From Thermoplasmata archaeon (GTDB taxonomy: Archaea > Thermoplasmatota > Thermoplasmata > Lutacidiplasmatales > UBA184): DNA of 64,000 nt. The stretch is from the NCBI GenBank assembly GCA_022750055.1, contig JAKIWL010000003.1:243300-307299 (forward strand). The letters are read 5' to 3'. The notes beneath the pieces are model-generated. The model was not told where the DNA came from. It ran no database searches and saw only the letters and a program-made list of their open reading frames with translations. A program made the position numbers and the translations under genes. This document shows, piece after piece, positions 8,071 to 16,646 of this stretch (positions are counted from its first letter, which is position 1; every line of letters starts with the position of its first letter).

Positions 8071-10530
8071 ATGACGCACTGCCCTTCCGCGGCTCGCCCG
8101 CCTCCGGGGGTCCGGGCCCGGAGCGGTCGTTCTCGGGCCGCCGCACGCTCGGTCCTGGTCATCGGGGTCGCGCTCGGGTTCCTGTTCTTGCTCGGCCCGG
8201 TCGGGCCTCGTACTTCCCACTCGGGACCGCCCCATGAGCTACCCAGGGAGGTGACGCTGAGAGAGACCCTTCCCGTCGGTCGGATCGGCCATCTTCCCGC
8301 CGCCCTGCCTCGTCCTCAGGCCTCGAACGAGTTCTACACCCAGATCGGGGCCACCCTGTCCGAGGTCAACAACACCTTCGCGATCGGGGGCCTCACCCAC
8401 CTCGCCGAATCGATCCCGCTCGTGGTCAGCCCGTACCCCACCGGATACGAGCTCAACCTGTTGTCCGACACGGGGGACTGGTATCAGGTAGTGATCGGCG
8501 ACAACTGGCCCGGATGCAATTCCGGGTTCGAGGAGATCATCGAGGTTTGGGACTCCCAGGGCGGGTCGGGCCCCGTGACGTGCGACCCTGCGGTCTCCCT
8601 CGCCAAGGGGAACGTGATCGTCCTCAACGGATCGTTGCCGAGCCGAACGAACGCCTGCCTCGGCCTCGATGACCTGACGACCCACCGCTCCCATGTGGTC
8701 TGCCAGGCCCAGCCCGACGCCGGCGGATCCGAGTTTATCTTTCTCGGCAGCGCCGCGAACGGAGATGGGTACTACACCGGTACGATGACGGAGATCGTGA
8801 ACCTCTCGGCAACCTCGTGCCCGGACTACCGATTGATCCCCACCGTTACGTTCGACTTCCCCCCGTGGGCCCACTTCACCGAGTTCGTCCCTTGGTCGGA
8901 CGAATGGGATAACGTTCCATCCGGGGTCTTCTGCTATTCGAGCTCGGGTCCCGTCGTCTACCTGCCGGGCCCCTCCCCCCAGAGCCACTACGAGGACGCC
9001 ACGGGCGGGGCGACGGACGGTCCTCAGGAGATCCAGGGCCAGAATGACACGACGCTGAACGCGAGCGTCGGGTTCCGATTTCAGAGCGATCCCCGTCCGA
9101 TCGCCTCCGAGACGCTGAACGCATCAGCGACCCACGTGAGCGCGGGTGGGACGGTGACCCTCCAGTCGAGTACGACCGGCGGCCGCGCACCCTACGGTAC
9201 GCTGTGGGAGTTCGACGGGAGCTTCACGAGCGGCCAGACCGGGAGCGACTGGAACTTCAGCACCCTGACACCGGGCAACTACAGCTTTGTGGCCTTCGGC
9301 ACCGATGCCCAGGGCAACGCCCTCGGTTCGCCGAAGGTCACGATCGTGGTCCCGTTCCCGCTCACGGTCGGACCGTTGACGGCGAGCACAGGGGGCGGCG
9401 CGGACGCCGGCCAGTCCGTCACGTTCTCCGCGAGGGCGACCGGCGGCCTACTCCCGCTTTCGTTCGCCTGGACCGGATTGCCGGCCGGATGCGCGAGCTC
9501 GAACGGGTCGTCCCTGACGTGCGTGCCGACGGTCGCTGGGACGAGCACGGTCGCGCTGACTGCGACCGATGCGAACGGTTCGCAGAGGCAAGCGAACGGC
9601 CTCGCATTCACCGTCTCACCGACCCTGTCGGTCGCCCTGGTCGCAAGCCGCACGGTCGGGGACGTCGGCCAGAGCGTCCTCTACCGCGCCGTTCCCACGG
9701 GCGGTTCGGGAGGACTCGGCTTCATCTGGTCTCAGCTGCCGGGCGGGTGCGCCAGCACCTCCATGCAGGCCGCCTGCGCCCTGCGCACGACCGGGGAGTC
9801 CGTGGTCACGGTCGCAGCCTCGGATACGAACCGAATGACGGCGACGTCTCCCTCGAGCGTCCTATGGGTCTTCCCGACGATGACGAGCCGTCTCAGTGTT
9901 TCGAGCTCGGGGATCGACCTCGATCATCCGGTCACCTTCTCGGCCACGGTCGTCGGCGGAGCAGGCGGAGCCCACTTCGACTGGAACGGGCTTCCCGGGG
10001 GTTGCACGTCGGCCGATACGGCGACGCTATCGTGCACTCCGTCGAACGCCTCCACCTTCTCCGTGGGCGCGACGGTGGCGGACCGGGCGAACGCCTCGGT
10101 CCCGGCCGCACCGGTCGACCTCCTCGTTTACCCGGCCCTCACCCTTTCGCTCTCGCCTAGCACGCGCGACGCGGTCGCGCCCGCCTCGCTGTCGATCTCC
10201 CCGACGGTACTGGGCGGGTCCGGTCTCGTCAACATCAGCTGGCTGACGCTTCCGACCGGTTGCCTAGCCCAGGGATTGCACCCGGTGGTCTGTACGGCGC
10301 TCGACATCGGGAACTATACAGTCAAGCTGCGGGTCGACGATGTGGGGCACGGCAACGCGACGGCCCAACTCCACTTCTCCGTCGGGTCGCCCGCATCTCC
10401 CGGACCGACCCCGCTCTCGGAGGTGCCCGGAGGAGAGCCGCTCCTGTTCGGGATCGTCCTGGTCCTGATCGTGGCCGCCGCGATCGGTCTTGCCCTTCGA
10501 CGGCGCTCCCGAGCCTCGCCGCCCCGCTAG
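8071..10530 (+). CDS. Large exported protein with Cys-paired Ig/PKD-like repeats, 819 aa
   Basis: The signal peptide is at about residues 25-50 (SVLVIGVALGFLFLLGPVG). An N-terminal region to about residue 330 contains several cysteines and a DWYQVVIGDNWPGCNSGF motif. It is followed by four or five Ig/PKD-like beta repeats of about 85 residues. Four repeats share a loop of the form LPxGC-(8-11)-C (LPAGCASS, LPGGCAST, LPGGCTSA, LPTGCLAQ), suggesting one disulfide per repeat. A C-terminal helix (LLFGIVLVLIVAAAIGLAL) and a basic tail anchor it in the membrane. It is likely an envelope or adhesion protein. No protease or glycosidase motif was recognised. A TATA box supports the ATG at 8071. Confidence 0.85.
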   Translation: MTHCPSAARPPPGVRARSGRSRAAARSVLVIGVALGFLFLLGPVGPRTSHSGPPHELPREVTLRETLPVGRIGHLPAALPRPQASNEFYTQIGATLSEVNNTFAIGGLTHLAESIPLVVSPYPTGYELNLLSDTGDWYQVVIGDNWPGCNSGFEEIIEVWDSQGGSGPVTCDPAVSLAKGNVIVLNGSLPSRTNACLGLDDLTTHRSHVVCQAQPDAGGSEFIFLGSAANGDGYYTGTMTEIVNLSATSCPDYRLIPTVTFDFPPWAHFTEFVPWSDEWDNVPSGVFCYSSSGPVVYLPGPSPQSHYEDATGGATDGPQEIQGQNDTTLNASVGFRFQSDPRPIASETLNASATHVSAGGTVTLQSSTTGGRAPYGTLWEFDGSFTSGQTGSDWNFSTLTPGNYSFVAFGTDAQGNALGSPKVTIVVPFPLTVGPLTASTGGGADAGQSVTFSARATGGLLPLSFAWTGLPAGCASSNGSSLTCVPTVAGTSTVALTATDANGSQRQANGLAFTVSPTLSVALVASRTVGDVGQSVLYRAVPTGGSGGLGFIWSQLPGGCASTSMQAACALRTTGESVVTVAASDTNRMTATSPSSVLWVFPTMTSRLSVSSSGIDLDHPVTFSATVVGGAGGAHFDWNGLPGGCTSADTATLSCTPSNASTFSVGATVADRANASVPAAPVDLLVYPALTLSLSPSTRDAVAPASLSISPTVLGGSGLVNISWLTLPTGCLAQGLHPVVCTALDIGNYTVKLRVDDVGHGNATAQLHFSVGSPASPGPTPLSEVPGGEPLLFGIVLVLIVAAAIGLALRRRSRASPPR

Positions 10531-10550
10531 GGCAGCCGGACCGGCCCCGT

Positions 10551-10904
10551 CTACCCCGGCCGATGGTCGAAGAGGTACCAGTGGTTCCCATCGGGGTCGT
10601 CGAAGAGGGCGATGCGTCGCGGGCCGGCCCTCAGGATCCGCCCCACTCCAACGCCTCTCGCCGCGAGGGTGGCCGCCGCGGACTCGATATTTTTGACTCC
10701 CAGCCCGACCGCCGAACTTCCCGAGCCCGAGGTCGGGATCTCTTTCCGTCGCCGATGGATCCGCAATCGGATCCCGGGACCGGAGAACTCAGCGGTCTCC
10801 CCGTCCGACGGGCCCTCCGGGCCGAACTCGAGTGTCTCGCGGTAGAACCGTACCGACCGGGCGACGTCATCGACCATCAGCGTGACGAGGGCGCCGGTGA
10901 ACAC
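10551..10904 (-). CDS. VOC (glyoxalase/bleomycin resistance) superfamily protein, 117 aa
   Basis: The protein has a duplicated beta-alpha-beta-beta-beta arrangement. ALVTLMVDDVARSVRFYRETLEF forms the first module and GLGVKNIESAAATLAARGV the second, ending in the signature FDDPDGNHWYLFDH. The length is that of a minimal glyoxalase-fold protein acting as a dimer. Expected metal ligands are only partly evident, so it may be a metal-dependent enzyme of unknown substrate or a binding protein. It is convergent with the preceding exported-protein gene, with 20 nt between stops. Confidence 0.85.
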   Translation of the reverse strand: MFTGALVTLMVDDVARSVRFYRETLEFGPEGPSDGETAEFSGPGIRLRIHRRRKEIPTSGSGSSAVGLGVKNIESAAATLAARGVGVGRILRAGPRRIALFDDPDGNHWYLFDHRPG

Positions 10905-11005
10905 GCCTCGTTCAACGACCGAGGGCAGGTCAGTCTTTCGGAGGGGCCCTAGCGCCCTGGTCGGGGAACTCCTTCAAAGCCTCACGACCCCTGCGCGTGG
11001 GAGTG

Positions 11006-12106
11006 ATGTATCTCTCCGTCTTCGGAGGCGTCCGAACGGCACCCCGCCGATGGACCTTCCGGGGCGTCCTGGGAGCGGGACTCGTCCTCGCCGTCCTCCT
11101 CGTCACGGTCGGAGTCGTACCCGCAATTTCCGGTTCGCCGACCTCCCAGACACTCATCGGGCGCTCGAGCCCGGCAATGGCACCGTCCACCGATGCTCGG
11201 CTCTCCGAGGCGAACTCACTCCCCCTTCCGAAAGTCGTCGGTCCGGTCGCGCTCGGTTCCCACGCGGTTCAATTCGGGCTTCGCACGGCGCTCCTCTCGG
11301 CCGTCTACGTTCCCCGTGTGTCGATCGCCAACGGGAGCCTCCCCTCGGGGAACGGCTCCCGGGCGACGGTTCGATTCTCGGGAACCAGCGCGACGATCTC
11401 GCTCACCCTGCTCGGCCTGGCGCCGGCCGACGTGACCCTTCCCGCGCTCGGCGTCCAGGAGGCGGCGGTCCCCGGGTTGAACTACTCCGTCGCCGGTGTC
11501 CCTCTCTCGATCTACATCGACCTGACCGGCGCCGTGAACGGAACTTCCTTCGTGGGTCCGAACGGGACCGGCGGCGGGGTCGCCTTCTCCTGGACCGCGC
11601 CCGGGAACCTCTCGATCCCGTTCACCGCGACCGGCCCCGCGCCGAGCCGAGTGGAGGTCGGCGTGGCTAACCTCTCCTATGTCCTGAGCGTCGCCGTCGT
11701 CGCCAGAGGCACGGCGGCCGGAATCCCGGTCTCGGTCGACCTGATCTCACCCGTGGCGCTTCCGGCTGCCACCGGCACGCCCGCGAACGTGGCCGGCGTG
11801 TTCGAGATCCTCGCTCTCGGCCCGGGCGCTCATCCCCGCGACTCCTCTCCGTCGTTGCCCCTCCCTGGGGGCCTGTGGCTCGTGGCGGCGGCCATCCTAG
11901 CTGCCCTGACCCTCGGTACCTTCGTCGGATGGCGGCTCCGTCACCGGTCCCTGGCGCGACCCGCGTCACCCCGAGTCTGCGCCTACTGCGGGGCTCCGGC
12001 GCCGTGGGAGGCCTCGTTCTGCGCGAGTTGCGCCCGACCGCTCCGTCCGGCCCCGACCGCCCCGGGTCCGCGGTCTCGTAACGATGGACCGCCACCCGAC
12101 GCTTGA
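11006..12106 (+). CDS. Exported protein with transmembrane anchor and cytosolic zinc ribbon, 366 aa
   Basis: An N-terminal signal segment (GVLGAGLVLAVLLVTVGVVPAI) is followed by a Ser/Thr/Gly-rich extracellular domain with N-glycosylation sequons. A C-terminal helix (LWLVAAAILAALTLGTFVGW) comes before a tail carrying CAYCGAPAPWEASFCASC. That is two CxxC pairs, a compact zinc ribbon predicted on the cytosolic side. I use the ATG at 11006 (MYLSVFGG); the track start is a GTG three codons earlier. Other zinc-ribbon membrane proteins exist in archaea, but none with this exact build is recognised here. Function unknown. Confidence 0.75.
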   Translation: MYLSVFGGVRTAPRRWTFRGVLGAGLVLAVLLVTVGVVPAISGSPTSQTLIGRSSPAMAPSTDARLSEANSLPLPKVVGPVALGSHAVQFGLRTALLSAVYVPRVSIANGSLPSGNGSRATVRFSGTSATISLTLLGLAPADVTLPALGVQEAAVPGLNYSVAGVPLSIYIDLTGAVNGTSFVGPNGTGGGVAFSWTAPGNLSIPFTATGPAPSRVEVGVANLSYVLSVAVVARGTAAGIPVSVDLISPVALPAATGTPANVAGVFEILALGPGAHPRDSSPSLPLPGGLWLVAAAILAALTLGTFVGWRLRHRSLARPASPRVCAYCGAPAPWEASFCASCARPLRPAPTAPGPRSRNDGPPPDA

Positions 12107-12128
12107 CGACCGGCTTTCAGGACCGCCC

Positions 12129-14420
12129 CTACAGGGTTCGCTGCGCGCGCTGCTCGGGAGAGCGGAGCCGGGGACGAACGACCGGGGCGCCCACCTTCCA
12201 TCGCTCGCAGAGCGTCGGGTACGGGAATCCGAGCGGGGAGAGCAGCGTATCGGCGCCCCGCGCGAGCAGCTCGACGTACGCGACCGGGTCGTAGCGGTCG
12301 TCCTCGGGAAGCCGCTCGGCGACCGTGACCCGGTCCCGGAACGAGCGCGACGAGCGGTCCCGCAGGACGTAGCGGACCGACTGGCCGGCCTCCCGGTGGA
12401 CCCCGAGCGCTTCGAGCTGACGGAGCGCGGCGACCGACTCCGTGAAGACGACGTAGCGCGACGGGTCCTGGCCCACCCGGTGGGTCATCACGAGCTCGTC
12501 GATGGGCCAGGCGCCGGAGCGGACCCGCTCGGCGATCGCGTCGAGGCGTTCGACCGCCTCCGGGACCGCGCGCTGGACCCCGTCGGGGCCGCGTTCCTCG
12601 GCGAAGCGGTCGAGGACGGCGCGCTCGGCCTTTTCGAGGAGGACGGGCGTGTCACCCCGCCGGGACCGGACCCCCCGCAGCTTGAACTCCCCCGTCTCGT
12701 ACAGGCCGTAGTATCGGTTCGGGACCCCGAGGCCGTGGGTCACCGAGGGCAGGAAGACGATCCACCGGTAGCGGCCCTCGTAGCCGAGCGGCAGGTCGAA
12801 CTCTTCGCTCATCCGCACGGCGTAGCGCTCCGGGTCCGGCGGGTGGGTCGGGTCCGACGGCGCGAGCCAGAGCGAATCGACGATCCCGTGGAGGACGCGG
12901 TATCCCTCTGCCTCGGAGCGGGGGATCAACCGCGCGATCAGGTCGCGCGCGTAGGCGTTGATCGCCTCGTGGCACTCGATCCGGCCGAACCGGGCGTTCC
13001 GGTAGCCCTGGTAGCCGAAGGAGGTCACGAGGATCCACTTGAGCATCTTCGTGCGGCGGGCGTAGCGGTCCCGCTCCGCCTCCGAGAGGCTCGGGTCCTT
13101 GAGCCGCGTCTTGTAGGCGAGCCGGCGCGCGATGAGCGGGGAGAGGGTCCGGGGGATGAGGCCGGGGCGCTTGGTGCACGACCGGTACCCGAGCCCCGGC
13201 GCCCGGTAGGGGCTTCCGGGGCAGCATCGGCAGTCGAGGGTCTCGGTCGACAGGTTGTGGCGGACCATGATGTGCGGGTAGAGGCTCGAGAAATCGAACT
13301 CCTCGACGCCACCGTGGACGCCGACCGGCGGCAGGAAGATCACGCCCCCTCGGTCGGCCTGGAGGAGCCGGTCGAGCGACTTGAACTCCTCCGGGCGGTT
13401 CTTCTTCCACGGTACGTGCACGCCCCCGGTGAGGGCGTGGGCCATCTCCATCGCCGTGAAGCAGGTCCCGGGCGACTGGCGGGCGATGCTCTGCAGGGAG
13501 AGCCTCGAGAGGCGCGCGGCGTCGATCATCCCCTCGAACGAGGCGTCGCCGTAGAGGAAGGAGTCCCGTCCGTCGACGTGGAAGCGGCCGGGGATCGAGA
13601 ACGCCGTGTCGCGGTGGTAGATCCGGCCGTAGCTCTCGTAGGAGCTCGACCGGCGGATCGGCCGGAACGCCGCGGGCTCCCGACCGAGGAAGAACGCCTC
13701 CTCGTCGAGGCCGAGTGCCTGGGCCCGCTCGAACAGCCTCGGGAGGTCGAGCGCGTCCCCGCCGTCCGTCAAGAGGAGGTCCGGGTCCTGGGTCGCGAGC
13801 GCGCGAACGAGGGCGAGGAGCGTCGCCGCCTCGGACTCCTCCTTCACCTCGACGGGCCCGACCCGGACCGATTCCACCGCCGCCCCGGGGGGAATGACCC
13901 CACCGCGCCGGGCCCCGTCGAACCGGGTCTCGAGCGGGACCCAGCGGATCGGCACCGGGGCGTAGTCGATCGTCTCGGGCGGTTCGGTCGCCCGGACCCC
14001 CGCCCCGTCCCAGACGACGGGGGCGAACGGGTAGAGGTCGTGGGCGAGATGGTAGAGCTGGGGCGCCGACAGGTCGACGTCGTAGAGCGTGAGCGCCCGG
14101 TACCCGCCGAGGGCATCGATGGCCGTCGCGAGGCGCCGGCGCGCGAAGTTCGTGCGGGCCGTCACCGCGAGGACGCGTCGGAGCCGGCGGTCGAATAGCG
14201 ACGGCCGCTCGGTGCGCCGCTCGATCCGCTCGACCGCCGGGTCCGGGGCGAAGGTGCGCTCGACCCGATCGAGGAGCGAGGACGGCCCGTCGACCAGGAA
14301 CGGGGGCCGCCACGGGAGGCGACGGGTGTCGACGCGGCCCGTCGAGCGCTCCTTGAGCCACAGCACGACCCCGGTCCCGGGGGCGGAGTCGGTGATGTCG
14401 ATCAGCCACCCGTCCGGCAT
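12129..14420 (-). CDS. Family B DNA polymerase, archaeal PolB2 type, 763 aa
   Basis: Polymerase motif A is intact (EEFDFSSLYPHIMVRHNLS, near residue 375). Motif B reads KMLKWILVTSFGYQGY, with Thr where replicative enzymes have Asn. Motif C is HGIVDSLWL (near residue 510) instead of YGDTDS, so the first Asp is replaced and the second is kept. The N-terminal region keeps an exonuclease-like fold (DLLLTDGGDALDLPRL) but lacks a clear DxE ExoI motif, so proofreading is probably lost. These changes fit the archaeal PolB2 group, implicated in DNA damage tolerance rather than replication. It is last in a three-gene minus-strand cassette with a RecA-fold protein and a small helical protein. It starts 45 nt after the previous stop. 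Confidence 0.88.
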   Translation of the reverse strand: MPDGWLIDITDSAPGTGVVLWLKERSTGRVDTRRLPWRPPFLVDGPSSLLDRVERTFAPDPAVERIERRTERPSLFDRRLRRVLAVTARTNFARRRLATAIDALGGYRALTLYDVDLSAPQLYHLAHDLYPFAPVVWDGAGVRATEPPETIDYAPVPIRWVPLETRFDGARRGGVIPPGAAVESVRVGPVEVKEESEAATLLALVRALATQDPDLLLTDGGDALDLPRLFERAQALGLDEEAFFLGREPAAFRPIRRSSSYESYGRIYHRDTAFSIPGRFHVDGRDSFLYGDASFEGMIDAARLSRLSLQSIARQSPGTCFTAMEMAHALTGGVHVPWKKNRPEEFKSLDRLLQADRGGVIFLPPVGVHGGVEEFDFSSLYPHIMVRHNLSTETLDCRCCPGSPYRAPGLGYRSCTKRPGLIPRTLSPLIARRLAYKTRLKDPSLSEAERDRYARRTKMLKWILVTSFGYQGYRNARFGRIECHEAINAYARDLIARLIPRSEAEGYRVLHGIVDSLWLAPSDPTHPPDPERYAVRMSEEFDLPLGYEGRYRWIVFLPSVTHGLGVPNRYYGLYETGEFKLRGVRSRRGDTPVLLEKAERAVLDRFAEERGPDGVQRAVPEAVERLDAIAERVRSGAWPIDELVMTHRVGQDPSRYVVFTESVAALRQLEALGVHREAGQSVRYVLRDRSSRSFRDRVTVAERLPEDDRYDPVAYVELLARGADTLLSPLGFPYPTLCERWKVGAPVVRPRLRSPEQRAQRTL

Positions 14421-14465
14421 CGGCTCCCTCCGCGGCTCCCTCGGGCCGAGCGCGGCCGGGACCGG

Positions 14466-14747
14466 TCAGCCGCCCCGTGGGGAGGGCGATGTGCCGGCCG
14501 ATGGCGGCCCGGTTCCGGATCGCTTTGGAAGCTCTCGGGCGAGGTCGACGAGCGCCGACAGGAGGATCGACTCCAGGAGGTCGGGACTCCCCGCGTACGT
14601 CGCCTGGGCGATGTAGCGTCGGGTCCCCCGGCGGATCCGCTCGAACGCGGCCCGGTCCTCCGGGTCGGTCAGGAGCTGACCGAAGGAGTCCCAGCGCTTC
14701 AGCCGTTCCTCCAGGGCCTGCCGGTACGTGGGGGCGGTGCGTCCCAT
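14466..14747 (-). CDS. Small helical protein of the PolB2 cassette, 93 aa
   Basis: The track gives a 710-aa ORF, but only the part from the ATG at 14747 is protein-like: MGRTAPTYRQALEERLKRWD, then FGQLLTDPEDRAAFERIRRG, then SPDLLESILLSALVDLARELPKR. It is charged and entirely helical in appearance, with no Cys or membrane segment. It overlaps the end of the upstream RecA-fold gene by 49 nt in another frame and is followed by polB2 after 45 nt, so the three are almost certainly co-transcribed. I infer a small accessory or adaptor subunit of the polymerase. No family is recognised with certainty. Confidence 0.75.
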   Translation of the reverse strand: MGRTAPTYRQALEERLKRWDSFGQLLTDPEDRAAFERIRRGTRRYIAQATYAGSPDLLESILLSALVDLARELPKRSGTGPPSAGTSPSPRGG

Positions 14748-15559
14748 CCGAGGATCACCTCCTGCGGGGCGATGCCGCCGAACTCCTCGAGGCCCCGCTG
14801 GCCCGAGGCACGCGGGACGAGGGTGAGGTAGGCGACCTCGCGGTACGATTCGAGGGCGAGCGCTCCCGACCGGGGCCGGCAGCGGACCACGTCGAAGAGC
14901 CGGGGGCCGCGGTCGGTGAGTCCCGGGAACGTCGCGGGCGCATCGGCGAGCGTGAGGAGCATCGGGAGTCCGCTCTCCTCGGCGAGGTCGCGGAGCGTCC
15001 CGGCGACGTGGGCCAGGAGCACCGAGCGCTCCTCGGGCGGGACCTCCTCGCTCTCGAACAGGTTCGATAGGCCGTGGGCGACGAGCAGGGTCGGGCGGTG
15101 CCGTCGGACCTCCCGGGCCCAACCGTCCACGAGGGCGACCAATTGGTAGGCCGTGAACGCCCGGGCGAGCCGCACCCGGCGCAGCACCTCCGCCGGGTCG
15201 GTCCCGACGAGCCGACCGGTCTCGGCGACCCGGTAGGGATGGATCCGGTTCGCGCCCTCGATGAGCGAGACCTGGCCGCCCGCCCGCGCGCTGCCCGCGT
15301 ACAGGAACTCGAGGAGGCGGCCGAGGACCGGTTCGCTCCCGATCCACGCGGTCGCCTCGCCCTCCGAGAACCGTCGCTCCAGCCACGGGAAGATCGCCGG
15401 GGCCTCCGGGAGGAGGGCCCGGGGCGTCCGGTCCGGGCGCGCGCTCGGTCGGCCGACCCGGACCCGGGGCGTCGCCCGGGCCCGGGGGCGGTCGCGACGC
15501 CGCGGGAGCGCGGGCTCGGCCGGGACGGGGGTGCGGACCTCGGAGAGCGAAGACATCAT
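14699..15559 (-). CDS. RecA/RadA-fold protein without Walker A, PolB2-associated, 286 aa
   Basis: The segment GGQVSLIEGANRIHPYRVAETG, followed by DPAEVLRRVRLARAFTAYQL, matches the post-Walker A part of RadA (IDTEGTFRPERI...VLxNIxVARAFNxxHQ). HRPTLLVAHGLSNLFE corresponds to the Walker B strand. The expected P-loop position reads ATAWIGSEPVLGRLLEFL, with no GxxGxGK[T/S]. ATP hydrolysis is therefore unlikely. The first about 55 residues are Arg/Pro-rich and disordered-looking. The start is the first of two ATGs at 15559. The family resemblance is my reading. The role as a RecA-like accessory to the polymerase is inferred from the operon. Confidence 0.75.
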   Translation of the reverse strand: MMSSLSEVRTPVPAEPALPRRRDRPRARATPRVRVGRPSARPDRTPRALLPEAPAIFPWLERRFSEGEATAWIGSEPVLGRLLEFLYAGSARAGGQVSLIEGANRIHPYRVAETGRLVGTDPAEVLRRVRLARAFTAYQLVALVDGWAREVRRHRPTLLVAHGLSNLFESEEVPPEERSVLLAHVAGTLRDLAEESGLPMLLTLADAPATFPGLTDRGPRLFDVVRCRPRSGALALESYREVAYLTLVPRASGQRGLEEFGGIAPQEVILGWDAPPPRTGRPWRNG

Positions 15560-15658
15560 CGGGGACCGTACGAGCGGCCCGGCCCTCCTTATCGCTCCCC
15601 GGGAGGGTGTGAAACGGTTCGGGGAACAGTGTTTCAATCCCGAGAGGCGGGGACGGGA

Positions 15659-16429
15659 CTACAAGGCGTTGACCGCGAACCCCACGACGAAACCGACCAG
15701 GACGCCGAGGTAGACGATCCGGTTCCGACGGGAGGAGAGCTCCTTCGTCTCGAGCGGGCGGAACGCGGCCCGGAACATCGGGAGGATCACGTAGGCGATC
15801 GCCCCGATCGCCGCGGCGTCGAAGATCACGAGGAACAGCTCGCTGCTCCAGAAGTAGCCGATCGCCCCACCGAGGATCGTCGGGATGCCCCCGATGAGGA
15901 AGAGCCCCGTGATCGTGCCGATGCCCCGTCGCTCGGGGCTGGCGAGGAACGGGGAAGCGATCGGGAAGCCCTCCGAGATGTTCTGGAGGCAGAATCCGAC
16001 GAACACGACGGCCAGGATGCCGACGGCGCCGGCGGTCCAGTTGGCGCCGAAGACGAGCCCTTCGGTCAGGTTCTGCAGCCCGATCGCCAGCGCGATGATG
16101 AGCGCGGTCCGGCGCGGGCTCCCCTCGGTCGCTCCGGCCGCGCGCGAGGAGACGTTGTCGACGGCGAACAGAAGGAGGAAGGCGACGAGGAACACGGTGA
16201 CGAAGGCGATCGAGTACGACGCGACGGCGACGTAACCGTGAGGGTAGAGGATCGGACTCACGTTCGAGAAGATGTCGGCGAGCAGGAACACCAGGATGCC
16301 GATCGCGCCCGCGTTCAGGCCGGTCGCCCACCTTCCTTGGGCTCGCTTGTTGTAGACCACCGGCAGCGACAGAAAGATCGACAGGCCCATGACCGACGTG
16401 ACCGCCAGGAAGACCCAGAAGCCGTCCAC
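15659..16429 (-). CDS. ZIP family divalent metal transporter, 256 aa
   Basis: About eight hydrophobic segments are seen. The two family signatures are IALAIGLQNLTEGLVFG (usual HNxPEG, here QNLTEG) in TM4 and GFCLQNISEGFPIASPF in TM5. ZIP proteins move Zn, Fe or Mn into the cytosol. Replacement of the usual TM4 His by Gln, and the lack of a His-rich loop, suggest altered metal preference. The gene stands alone between the PolB2 cassette and the DUF72 gene. A minus-strand TATA-like GCTTATACTC lies about 40 nt upstream of the ATG at 16429. Confidence 0.85.
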   Translation of the reverse strand: MDGFWVFLAVTSVMGLSIFLSLPVVYNKRAQGRWATGLNAGAIGILVFLLADIFSNVSPILYPHGYVAVASYSIAFVTVFLVAFLLLFAVDNVSSRAAGATEGSPRRTALIIALAIGLQNLTEGLVFGANWTAGAVGILAVVFVGFCLQNISEGFPIASPFLASPERRGIGTITGLFLIGGIPTILGGAIGYFWSSELFLVIFDAAAIGAIAYVILPMFRAAFRPLETKELSSRRNRIVYLGVLVGFVVGFAVNAL

Positions 16430-16646
16430 GCCTGCCGCCCTGTCGGGCCACGACGATTCCGCGCGAGTATAAGCCCATCGTTCGCGCCGGAGTCACGCCG
16501 GCTTCTCGTCGGAAGAGCCCGCCGGGCCCCCAGGTCGTTTCGGCCCCGATCCGGCGCGCTTCGACCTTCCTGGCCAGGGTCGCGTGACGAGGCGGCATGC
16601 GGGGACGGGGGACCCAACGGACGGAACGCGCCCTCCCGGCGCCTCG

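Noticed and set aside
12084-14198. 704-aa plus-strand ORF and 585-aa minus-strand ORF over the polymerase
   Set aside because: Both are shadows of polB2, with low-complexity composition and no family match.
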